Below are positions 12,101-24,092 of a stretch of 64,000 nucleotides of DNA, in pieces; within the stretch, counting starts at the first letter, position 1; every line of letters begins with the position of its first letter. Both the position numbers and the translations under genes were made by a program. The DNA is from Timema cristinae (Eukaryota; Arthropoda; Insecta; Phasmatodea; Timematidae), in contig JBCFYV010003508.1 of the NCBI GenBank assembly GCA_039000515.1, positions 47,949,265 to 48,013,264 on the forward strand, written 5' to 3'. Under the pieces are notes generated by a model, which searched no databases, had not been told where the DNA came from, and saw only the letters and a program-made list of their open reading frames with translations.

Positions 12101-14092
12101 AGTGGAAAAGTACCCACACATGCCTACTATGATTTGTGGACTTAAATGTATGAAAAAGGTATAATCAAAAAATGTTAAGTTGTACACATGAGATACATTT
12201 TATTTCCTTTGTTTAGTTACAACGGCCGTACTGGTAAAAAAAAGATGATTTCCAAACCATCATATTAATGAAGCAGTATATCATTATTTTTTTCTTAAAT
12301 GTGATGGAATGAATTATAAAATTTATGTTTAGAATGTAAAGCAAATACAATTTGAAAGATATTTTTGCAAGTCCATAGGTTGACATTTTGGATACAAAAT
12401 AATGTAGGAATGAAAAATTTATTGAGAGGTTAATTCGATGTAAGTAAATGTATGTTAAATGAATTATTATCTACATAAGTATATCTCTTAAATTTTTATC
12501 TGAATAAAGTTATGAAGTTAAAACTATGGTTAATGTTTAACAGTTAAGATTTAAACCAACTTACTGATATGATAAAAATAAAACAGACATATATAATGTT
12601 TCACCAATTGTGGACATTTTAAAGAAAATAAAAGTATTTTGAAGTTAACATGCACAAAAATAATGTTATATTTATGGTTATAAAGTTAATATTATTTTGT
12701 ATTACTATAAACACACAGAACACACACACACTTAGAAAAAATATTGCTTCATACCTCGAATAAAGTTAGAAAACCTACATCCCTAAAGCCATATTTTGCC
12801 TCCACACAAATTTCTTCTAGAACTGCATTTCCTTATTCCTACTCCATTAGTGTAGTTATCTACGTGTATAACTTAAATGGGTGTTAAGACACATGAAAAA
12901 ATATGATTAAGGAGGGGCAATTTTAAGGACTATTTCAAACATTTACCTAACCTTAACATTTATTAACTTGTTTACCCATAATACCATATTAGTAAATACA
13001 ATTTTTAGTATGGTTGGATTAAGTCTTACAGTAAACTTTTCTTTTGACGAGGCACAACTTTTTATAGCAAAATATAAAACACATACCCTTTTTAGATGTT
13101 TTCCTTCTACAACAAAATTGTATTACAAATTAATGAATAAATGTGCCTTCCTTTGTGTGGAGACAAAGTTGGAAACCACTTAGGGGGGGAAAAAAAAAAC
13201 ACCCCCAGGAGACCTGCCTGCGATTCAAATTCCAATCTCCCTGTAACTGAGAGTAGTGAGTGCGTTATACAAACCATGTGACTACCAAAACAAGTCATTT
13301 TATCAAATAGTATTTATTACTAGTCCAAGTTAGACTTTCTGCATTTCTACTGTTTATGAGATTAGCTCTGTGACTAATAAATTTAGATTAGAGATTTTAT
13401 TTATTTAGCCTATTTGAGGTATTTGCACTTTTTGAACGGACTGATTATATCAACATATGAGAATTTCTATGAATGAGAGTGAAAGATCCTACCAATTTTG
13501 CCGGTAAAGGTATTTTCACATATTTTCTAGGGTTATTTCACACGCCACAATCCGAAGGAAGCTGTATTACAGATTTGTATCGCTCATGAAAAATCCGTTA
13601 ACTCCGGTTGGGTTTGAACCCACAAACATCAAGTCCTGAGAACCTTTAAGCCATGACCACCGAGGTCGAATTTTAGATATTATTTGCCGCACTGCGTAAA
13701 TGTGTTATAAAAAAAAAAACCTTGTAGAATCATCTCATATTAGCAGAATGCATTTTGTTAGCGCCAAGAAACACAATCTCAGTTATGTTTAAAAATGTAC
13801 ATGCAAAATTAGTTAGGTATCTAAATTTCTTGACTTTTTTATTTTTGATTAAATTCCCTGGAATTTACCTGTTTACCCTGATATAAAAAGTTCACCCTGT
13901 AGCCACCATGTATAGACATATAGATTATAGATCCAAACATATGTTAGACCTTAATAATCGAAATAAGTTTTTAAGAGTGCTGAATTATTAATCAATCATA
14001 TTAATCTTAAATGCTTTTCCAATCAAAATTAGTGAGAAAATATAAATAACTAAACATATATTTTGTGACACTCGTTTACAGCCTTGCACTAT
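12101..14092. other. Intergenic, AT-rich; no gene seen
   Basis: No coding signal. Contains a minus-strand tRNA-like SINE at about 13550-13665 (gggtttgaacccac). Confidence 0.5.
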
Positions 14093-14367
14093 ACCCAATA
14101 TCATTGCTGAAGGGAACTGCAGATCCTATGGAGAATAGCTTTAGCTTTGCTCTCTCTAGCTCGGTTAGCTGTTGCCAAATCTCCTCTCTCTCAGTTATGT
14201 CTGAATGTGATGTACTGGAGTGAAGAGCCACTGGCAACCTCGACTAACCAGCGTTGCCAAACTTGTCTTATATTTGAGGGAAGATTGACCACAAGAAACT
14301 GAGAAAATGACAACAGTGTTTTCCAATAGTAACCATACAGTTCCCTCAGAGATGATATCCAGTGTAG
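14093..14367 (+). mobile_element. MITE copy 2 (family with 63-bp motif), single-unit form
   Basis: Inverted ends: left atatcattgctgaagggaac, right gttccctcagagatgatat. About 275 bp, no coding capacity. The interior holds one unit of the motif that is repeated about 18 times in the copy at 54861-56185. Confidence 0.75.
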
Positions 14368-14472
14368 ACATGCAACATGATATGTCTTACCTGTTTCACA
14401 CCTGTTAATAAATTTTTTTTTGTAATCACAAGAAATAAATTTATGATAAATAATGTCGTCAGTAGGGGTGTG

Positions 14473-14742
14473 AGCACCTTAGCTCAGTAGGTAGCATGTT
14501 TGTCTAATGAGCTAAGGGTGCCGGGTTCGATTCCTGGCATTGCCAAAAATGTATCATTAATGAAAGTATGGGTTTAGCCTTTCACAGTGATAAATTAACA
14601 GCCGGGGACTGGATGTTGTGCTTTTCCTAGTCTTATGTTATATTATAAGGCAAATGAAGCTACGACAGGCCTAGCCAGCCGATAGTGGAAAATATGTCTT
14701 GAATAAAAAAGGAACACAGGCTGGAAACGGTGATGGATGTAA
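14473..14742 (+). repeat. SINE family B copy
   Basis: tRNA-like head 'caccttagctcagtaggtag ... ccgggttcgattcctggc', then a conserved body (cagccggggactggatgttg, aagctacgacaggcctagcc) ending near ggaaacggtgatggatgtaa. The same family is at 17291, 19303, 37922, 39611 and 50205. Confidence 0.8.
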
Positions 14743-14941
14743 AGTAAAGGTGTGAGAAGCTTTTAAATGTTGGATCATTTGACGCCCACAATAGCCTACG
14801 CAACTTGGAAACATTTCAAAGAAAGAAGAAAATGTTAATGATGTTTTGAACTGACTAAATATGACATATTTCACCATGTAATCAGTTTATAGCAGCCACT
14901 ACACACAGCCTAGTGATTAAAGCATGGATAAATTCAAATAT

Positions 14942-15092
14942 CTTTACACCCATCGCTGTTTCCATCCTGTGGCCTGTGTCAGTATGTTTTATTCGAGTCA
15001 AATATTCCCCACCACCAGCTTGCTAGGACTGTCCTAACTTCATATGTCTTATAATCTAATTTAACATGCTATCTACTGAGCTAATGTGTTGG
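14942..15092 (-). repeat. SINE family B copy, internally deleted
   Basis: Minus-strand tail and body, then a jump to the head (tgctatctactgagctaatg). The central part is missing. Confidence 0.6.
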
Positions 15093-16323
15093 ACAAATAA
15101 ATTCAGATATGTCATAGTAAAATAAATTGGTTTTTTTTATATCTGGATCACTTAATGAATCATTTAAAATTTAGAATCAAGCGTTATGTGACAACCAAAA
15201 TACACTTTATTTCACTTCACATGTTTTAAGCTTAGCTTAGCTTTGCATTATGAAAGTGAACTCTCCCCCTCTCCCCCCCAGTCAATAGTTTGTATGTCTA
15301 AACTTTTAAATGGTGGTCATGGGGCAAAGTGATCGACTCAAGACCTGATGTGTTTATTTAAAACTGTTATCATGTATCGATAATTCTATACTAGAAAGCT
15401 ACACAGAACATAACCACAAGAAATGCGATGAAAATGTTGATATGCGACAGTTGATTTTTTTTTTTAAGGAAAGCGTTAGAAAATATCTAAACAAAGGTAT
15501 GTATGTGCTTTGACAAAACGATAATTTGACACTCAACAAACATAATATACATCGTGCTCATTCTTGGCTGCCGACTATCGCTGAGAAAGCGCTTTATATT
15601 TGATGGACATAAAAATCAATAAAGGGGAACAATTTTTTTATTTGTAAACTGCCAAAATATTTCCTTTCAGGATGATTTATTATTAATAATGATGTTATAT
15701 AAATAATAGTTCAGCTAACACATTTCTTTTGTGTAAAAATAAATTTAAAAAAAGTTATATTTGTCAAAGTTAAACATGTTTAAAAGTTAAATTTCTAAGC
15801 TTTTAAAAAAATGAGAAAATACATTAATCAATCTATAGTTAAAAATAAAATTGAATAGTTTTAAGTTATTTATATTAGTGTTCAAGTAAAATTGTCTAAA
15901 AATTAAACTTTAACAGAGGAAGGAATAAAAATATACATCAAGAGTTTAACTATAACGCTATCCTAGTACGGTACATTCAGTCTCCTAATTTAAAAAAAAA
16001 ATAGTTAAAATTATTTAGCAATTCTATTTTGAAATTAATATATACAAAGTTGTTTACATAAATTACAGTTACCAAAGAAATTAAATATAGTATTGAAAAA
16101 TAATATATATCTCCTAATTACAGTTTAGTGAAAGCAAAATGTTAGCATGACACACACAAATATTAAGTGCTTTATAAAACAATATTCTTTACAAGACATT
16201 TTTACAAGGACTATAATCAATATGTGAATATAATATTTATGATTAACATAAAACAGAAATATAAGCAATTATCGGTCTAAATATTTTAAAACAAGTTCCG
16301 ATTAGTGGTACACCTGTCTTATT
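15093..16323. other. ZER1 3' flank / 3' UTR region; no gene seen
   Basis: AT-rich DNA downstream of the ZER1 stop codon (which reads leftwards). It probably contains the ZER1 3' UTR; no polyadenylation signal is assigned. No coding signal. Confidence 0.5.
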
Positions 16324-16499
16324 CTAGCCATCTAGTTGCGCATCTTGCGGTAGCTGACCTTGTTCGCGAAACTGACGGCAGTTCTTGATCACCATCATTG
16401 CCAACTCTTTGATTTGTCCGTACGGTTGATCGTGTTGAATGATTTCTTGCAACAATGTCAATCCGCCCTCAGACTCCAGTAAGAAACAATATTTGGCTG
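16324..16499 (-). CDS. ZER1: ZER1 exon 11 (terminal)
   Basis: Reads [19 protein letters not shown] and ends DAQLDG before TAG at 16324-16326. Confidence 0.93.
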
Positions 16500-19400
16500 C
16501 TGTGAAGTAAGTTTTGTAAGAAAGCATTAATATTATATGTCAGCATTTGAATAAATGAAATCTTATTTGAAAGAATTGTTTCGTGATCAATCTGATTTAA
16601 ACATTCATACATTAAGTAATAAATTACTGGCCTGGGGCCTGGTTGTTGAGTTCATCCTATAATTATAATTCAGTTCTGAGCCCCAATAAGCAGTGTTAGA
16701 GCTCTAAAACAAGTTTCAGTTGAAAAATTGAAGAATTTTTTTTTTTTAGTGTTTGATGCTCAAATCCGAAATTTTCTTGAATATTGAATATCCTTAAGGA
16801 TTTGAGGCATTCGAAGGATTCAAAGTCCCATCCCTAGTTTTAATACTGACGTATATACGAGGTGTGGCTATTAAATAACTGGACTGGTGCCGCTCCCAGC
16901 AAACTGCGAGTGTGTCGCGACATGTTTGAACATGACTGTCTCTGATGGTCCTTCGGTACATGTGTCTGAGATTCAAACCTCGATCTCGTCATCGGCAGTC
17001 TAATCTACCGCGAGAGTAGCACGTTAGACCATGCAACCACCGAAGCGGCTATCAGTGTAATTAAATGTGTACAGCTTGGACAGGTAGTAAGGCGTTGTAC
17101 AAAATAAAAATACTTACGGTAAACCGTCGTGAGGTTTGCGAGCGCCCAAACTGCCCAATGCTGGCACTGGGGGGTGTGGTAGATTTTGGCCAGATATGAA
17201 ATTGGTTCAAACGACCTATACATTTAAAAATTAAAATAAAATTAGTATTTTAAATAATTAAAAATCTTTTTAAAATGGAATTAATAGTCGTAGCTTTATA
17301 TGTTTATAATCTAACTTAAGACTAGGACAGGTACAATACCCACCCCCCCCCCCCCCCTTCTCGAATATTAATTCATCAGTGTGAACGGGTAAACCCACAT
17401 TAATTAACCGATGAACAATATTTTGGCCATGCCAGGAATCGAATCCAGGACCCTTAGCACAGTAAGCAAACACGCTACCGATTGAGCTAAGGTGTGGGAT
17501 AAATATGTGTTAATTTTAAACCGAATATTGCCCGATAATATAATATGATAAAGTGTATAAACAATGTAAAGTGAAGGAAGCCTACTTGGAAGGACAGTTG
17601 GGTTAAGCCTATATGAAAACACAAAGGAATGTGTGTGCGCTAACCAAACACGGAAAGTGTTCAAATCACTAAGATCTATTAAAAATAAAATATATATTCC
17701 TAAGGAAAAACTTCTCTTCCCTTTCTAAGGCATTTCACACACATATTCGAAGAAGGTACAAGAAGGATGGATGAAATACATATAAAAGGAAACAAACACA
17801 ACATGGCTTCTACAATGGAAAGAAAAACACAGTTCACACTTTACACTGCTACCACTGGACAAAGAAGCTACGGCTGCCTTTTAAAGAAAATTGATCGTCG
17901 TCACCACCCAATCAATTTTAAATTTGACTATCTGTGTTTTAAACCAATTTTCTGGATAATTTCAGTGCAAGCCACATTATTGGACACACATAATAAGGCG
18001 TTGACTTTGTCTGGCCTAACTTTTTAGGTGTAATTTCAAACCCTGGTTGAGACTACCGAGGGTAGTCTATCCTAAATGATTTAACATTTCCCCTAACACC
18101 CCTAAAGAACAACGCTACCTGTTGCCCACTTATTATTAAATCCTCTCTACTTGCACCTCAATCACACTTCTAAAGATATTTTATGTTCTGTACTTTACTC
18201 AGTTCTACTCCACTTTACCAGGCCTTACCCTCTTCCTTGTTACTACCATCACCTCACACTTTGCTGTTCTAAGTTTCATTCCTCTCTCTTTCACTTCCTC
18301 ATTCCATTCTTGTAGTTGTTCCAATACTTCCTCTTCCTTCTCCTCCACACCATCAAATCATCAGCAATCATCATGTATTTCATTCTTTCCTCCCCGAGTT
18401 TTCCTGCCATGTTATTTATTACCATTTCCATGTTTATCTTTGTCTGTATGTCCCTATTCATATGTTTATCTTTGTCTGTATGTCCCTATTCATATGTTTA
18501 TCTTTGTTGTATGTCCCTATTCATATGTTTATCTTTGTCTGTATGTCCTCTATTCATATGTTATATCTTTGTCTGTATGTCCTATTCAAACTTTTATTTA
18601 TTCATTGTTTTATCTTTGTTGTAGTCCCTATTCATATGTTTACTTTGTCTGTATGTCCTATTCATATGTTTCATCTTTGTCTGTATGTCCCCTATTCATA
18701 GTTTATCTTTGTCTGTAGTCCCTATTCATATGTTTATTTTGCTGTATGTCCCATTCATATGTTATTTTGTCTGTATGTCCCTATTCATATGTTTATCTTT
18801 GTCTGTATGTCCCTATTCATATGTTTATCTTTGTCTGTATGTCCCTATTCATATGTTTATCTTTGTCTGTATGTCCCTATTCATATGTTTATCTTTGTCT
18901 GTATGTCCCTATTCATATGTTTATCTTTGTCTGTATGTCCCTATTCATATGTTTATCTTTGTCTGTATGTCCCTATTCATATGTTTATCTTTGTCTGTAT
19001 GTCTCTATTCATATGTTTATCTTTGTCTGTATGTCCCTATTCATATGTTTATCTTTGTCTGTATGTCCCTATTCATATGTTTATCTTTGTCTGTATGTCC
19101 CTATTCATATGTTTGTCGTCTTCGGGAATATCCTATTATTCAATTTGACTTTTCTTCGAATTGAACAAAATGTACTTCTCACATTCCTATCATGTAAATA
19201 TGCAGACAGGTGATAAGACCGAGTAGAGTTTAAAACTAGCAACAACCAAACTTTTATTTATTCGATTGTTTAAAATATGAGATTACAGTTTTAATTAATG
19301 TAGTCCAACACCTTAACTCAGTCAGTAGTATGTCTGCTTACTGAGCTAAGGGTACTGGGTTCATTCCTGGCATGGCAGAAAATTTACCATTGATGCAAAT

Positions 19401-22400
19401 ATGGGTTAACCAATGATAAATTAACAGCCGGGACTGGATGTTGTGCCTGTCCTAGTCTTAAATTATATTATAAAGCATATGAAGCTACGACAGGGCTAGC
19501 CAGCTGGTAGTAGAAAATATATGGCTTGAATAGAAAACTGACCACAGGCTGGAAACAGTAATGGATGTAATTTTTAGTTACTGTATTTACCTGTAGTTGA
19601 TATTCCTCTCAGTCCTGAGGTCCCAACGGTTGATGGCATCCACCATCCTCTGTAAGACAACCTCCCTCCTTGGGACGTCTAAAGTCCAAGTGTTGGGACC
19701 ATCGGAAGCCATGTGAGACAAAACTCCCGCGGCATTATAGCTGACCTGTGTTAATAACATCATACGTGGAATTTATTACAACACTTTGGTAAATAGCCTT
19801 TCAATGGATACGTCTCATATCGGTGTCGAAGGTAACGAACAAGTTGATATATTAGCATAGAAAAGTACTCAGACTACACCAATGAGAACCAAAAACATTA
19901 CATCATTCCTCCACACCGCGGTTCAAACATAAATTTAAAACCAAACAAATGGTCCAGTTTAAAAATGAAACATAGTTCTTTAAATAAAAATATGATTACT
20001 GAGTCCGCACGAAGAAAAGTCGTACGTCGTCGTTAATTATATTATTATATTATTATTATTATTATTAGCACCGCGTCTTACTACCCATTCGGGTTATACG
20101 CACTTACGCTAATGTGTAATGGTAGGGTGATTGTGAGATGAAATGGAGGACCTACAGTTTAACGTGGAATTCCGAACCACGGTGGAGGCCTGGCATTCCC
20201 CACATTCACAAGATGTCTTGTCAGAGGTGAAGGAAGGGTTTGGTAATCAGATAAATCTGTGCCGGGACCGAGGATTGAACCCCGGCCGCCAGCACAGAAG
20301 TCTGATACCTTACCCCTAGACCGCCAGGCCACCATTTAGCTGCACATCTTAAAAGAGACTAAACATTTATATGTCACCCCATGGCACCCAACGCAAACTA
20401 ACGGATACTGCTTCAGTGTTGAACAATAATCAAAATACAAAGAGATATACCAACCCAGTTAAGGAGATACCAAGACAGGAATGGAGGAAATACAAGAGCA
20501 TTACCAAACAACAACAAGTTTTATTACAATATATAGAAAGAAATTTAAACTAATGAGAGGAAATAAGCAAGCAAGTGTGCAAGGGAGAGGAGAAGAATGG
20601 AAGCAAATAAAGGAGGAACGATGGTGGAAGATAGAGGCATTTTACTAAACTGACGTGGCCACAGATCTTGATGATGATGATAATGATTGTAACAAACAAA
20701 TATCATACCCTCTATTTCTGTATAATTACCTCAATGCCATCGCTGCATGAATCCAGCAGGTCCGCAAACACACACATAAACTGCATCGTCATCAGACGAG
20801 GTCGCAAAGCTCTAACCTCAGCGACATTGCCTAGCAGCCCCATCATGTTCCTCAGCAGTTCTTCTTTATCAGGAAATACCTGCCAACGTAATGAAATAAT
20901 AAGTGAAGTTGAACTTAGAGGAAATGTACCTGCATTTGTGTAAAGAAAGAGAGGGTGAGAAACCAACTAGGAAGGACCACCTTAAGTACACCCAACCAAG
21001 ATTGAATAGAAATTTCACCGTCATCGGCAGTCTAGCGTGGAGAGAGAGTGGAAAACCACCCTCAGTGCACCCAACTTGGATAGAATACTGACCTCCCCGT
21101 CGTTAGCAGTCTAGTCTAACACGAAAGTAACACATTCAAACACACGGCCACAGAAGCAGGTAATATTATTAATCATATAATTTATTTTATAATAATAAGT
21201 TTGTAAACAAATAACGCAGATTATGTCTTTCTTTCCCTCCGTCACATTTGTTTAGCTTACCACCAATAAAGTCTTATTAAAATTTGAAACAATTTTTTTT
21301 TTAAATCTGAGATTCAAATTCAGATTTAAATTATTAAAATAGAAGATTGACCCAACTATAAAAAAAAAAGTAATAATATAAACTTACCCTGAGGCATCCA
21401 AGGAAGAATTCCATACCCCTCCCATCGAGGAATCTTTGACAATTCATCGAGGTTTCATCTGTTACATTCCACATAGTGGACCAGGCCACTTCCAAAACAT
21501 CGTCGCAAACTCTTCGAGCCAGGCGGTCCTCAATCAATCCCAGCATTCGCTGGAAAAAATGTTTCTTCAGTATTAGGAATTGCTTGGTTCGACATTTATA
21601 GACAAATGAATAAGTATAATTTGGTCAACTTACAGACAGATTTTTCATTTTACAAATCATTGGTGAGGTGGGAGGGGGGGGGGGGGTGTCCTCACTTGGG
21701 TTGAATGGTTGTGTTTAAAGCAATGTTTTGTATCATTTTTAGGGATGTGCAAGAACAACTTTATAAATTCGAAACGATATTAAAACTAGAATAAGAAAAA
21801 ATATCAAGGCAAAAGAAACAGACGACTTCCTTTGAAAATATAAAAGTTTAAATCAAATTTTTTTAAGCACTGTGTCTTACTACTTGTTCGGGTTATCCAC
21901 TTATATACTAATTAAGCTAATGGGTTAGGAATTATGAAGGTTGAATTTAGAGGAAGTGAGCCCACATTTGTGTGGAGGGAGGGTGGAAAATTCACCCGAC
22001 CGAGATTCGAACCTTGATCTCCCCGGCATCGGCAGTCTAATCTACTGCGAGAGTAGCACGTTAGACCCTCCCACCCACAGAAGCAGATAATACAAAGTTA
22101 AAGTATTAACAAATAAAATAATAATTGGAATAGTTACATTTATAGCTCCCAGATCTCCCAAGAGTTTCTTCTGAGAGCCATCAACTTGGCAAGCGACCGA
22201 GTTAAGAAGATAAATACCGATTCTCTGGACAAAACTTTCCTGCTCCATTTCCGAGACAATGTGCAAGAGAAGGTGGACCAGACGCTCGTAGTCGAATAAC
22301 TGATTAGGAAACAAAACAAATATACGAGTCTAGGATATTATAAAACAATACATGCAGAGTATGGACGAAAATTCATGTTTTCAGGCTTGTGTTGTGTTTA

Positions 22401-24047
22401 AGAAATAGTTAACATTTCACTGTAATTACAGCAGAACGAGAATTTGAGGTTAATTCTTAGATTTGACTAGTAATTTGATCCAAACCAATCAGATATAATC
22501 TTTTTTGTGATTAATCTAATAGCCAAGCTATTATATTTGTTAATCACGGTTAGAACCACATCTAGATATAATATTATTTAAATTTAAAAATGATATATCT
22601 TGACACGGGAATTGAACCTGGGACATTTGGCTTGGTACGCTGACTCTCTAACCACTGAACTATCCAGGAGTCTTGTGATTAGTTGGGAAATAGCTTGTTA
22701 CCAAAGCCAACCATTAACAAGAAAGATTAGCTCTAATGGGTTTGGTTGGGATTACCACTCGAGTCTGTAAATTGACCTCAAATTGTCGTCCAGACAACTT
22801 GTTTCATCGGGTGCAACGCTGGAGGTTGTATACACGTTTTACCCCCAATGTGATGATGATAGTGATTATCAAGGTGTGGAGCCAGGAGTGATCTTAACCT
22901 GACCTAAACTTAACTAACCAAACCCTGGTGGTTGTTGCAATACTTCACCTCTCGAGAAAAATACCAGGGTGGATACCAAAACATATTTTACAAAATTCCC
23001 TGACTTTTCCAAGTAACATTTTTCAATTTCCCCTGACTACTTTTTTTTACAGTTTTAATGGTGGATGACTTGTTATATTTATTATTGATCACATATTAAA
23101 AAAGTTTGTATCTACTAAACAAATGGTTTTATCTGTTATTTAAAAAATTAAAATGTTATTTTATTTAGGTATTATTAACTTTTGTTTTAGTGTTAAGTTG
23201 CGAAATTATTTAATGGTATATTTTAGACCTATTTCTAAATTTTCTGATTTTCCCTTATTTTTAGTTAAATTCCCTGATATTTCCCTGTCTGTAGCCACTA
23301 TGAATACACATAGTACCAGCCAGGAATCAAACCCGAGACCCCTAGGTTCGTAGCCAGGTGCACTGACCACTATACAATGGGGCCAGTGTTTCATTAGTAA
23401 TCCCAGATGATGGTTATTGCAACTACGGCCGAAACATTGAAACTTACCATTCCTTCAACACGGCTCAAAATCCCGAGAACGTTTGTTTTTAATTCATACA
23501 TAAAGTTTATGAACAAATGAAAGTGCATAAGAATTAGCTGTGGTATATGGAAGAAACGAGCTGTTTTAACACATCCAAATACTCTATATTAGGCTCGGGC
23601 CGAGGACATTTCCTCAGTACTAGTGCCTTATATGGAAGAAACGAGCTGTTTTAACACATCCAAATACTCTATATTAGGCTCGGCCGAGGACATTTCCTCA
23701 GTACTAGTGCCTTATATGGAAGAAACGAGCTGTTTTAACACATCCAAATACTCTATATTAGGCTCGGGCCGAGGACATTTCCTCAGTACTAGTGCCTTAT
23801 ATGGAAGAAACGAGCTGTTTTAACACATCCAAATACCTATATTAGGCTCGGGCCGAGGACATTTCCTCAGTACTAGTGCCTTATACGGAAGAAACGACTG
23901 TTTTAACACATCCAAATACTCTATATTAGGCTCGGGCGAGACATTTCCTCAGTACTAGTGCTTATATGGAAGAAACAGCTGTTTTAACACATCCAAATAC
24001 TCTATATTAGGCTCGGGCCGAGGACATTTCCTCAGTACTAGTGCCTT

Positions 24048-24092
<45 letters not shown>

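Noticed and set aside
14473..14545. Possible functional tRNA gene
   Set aside because: A and B boxes are present but the acceptor and anticodon stems do not pair properly and a SINE body follows. The same applies to the other tRNA-like heads.
18316..19213. Long overlapping open frames resembling multi-pass membrane proteins
   Set aside because: They are three translations of the 32-bp minisatellite. All frames are open because the unit lacks stops, and no non-repeat coding flank exists.
23540..24048. 85-bp array considered as CRISPR-like
   Set aside because: Units are contiguous with no unique spacers, and the genome is eukaryotic.
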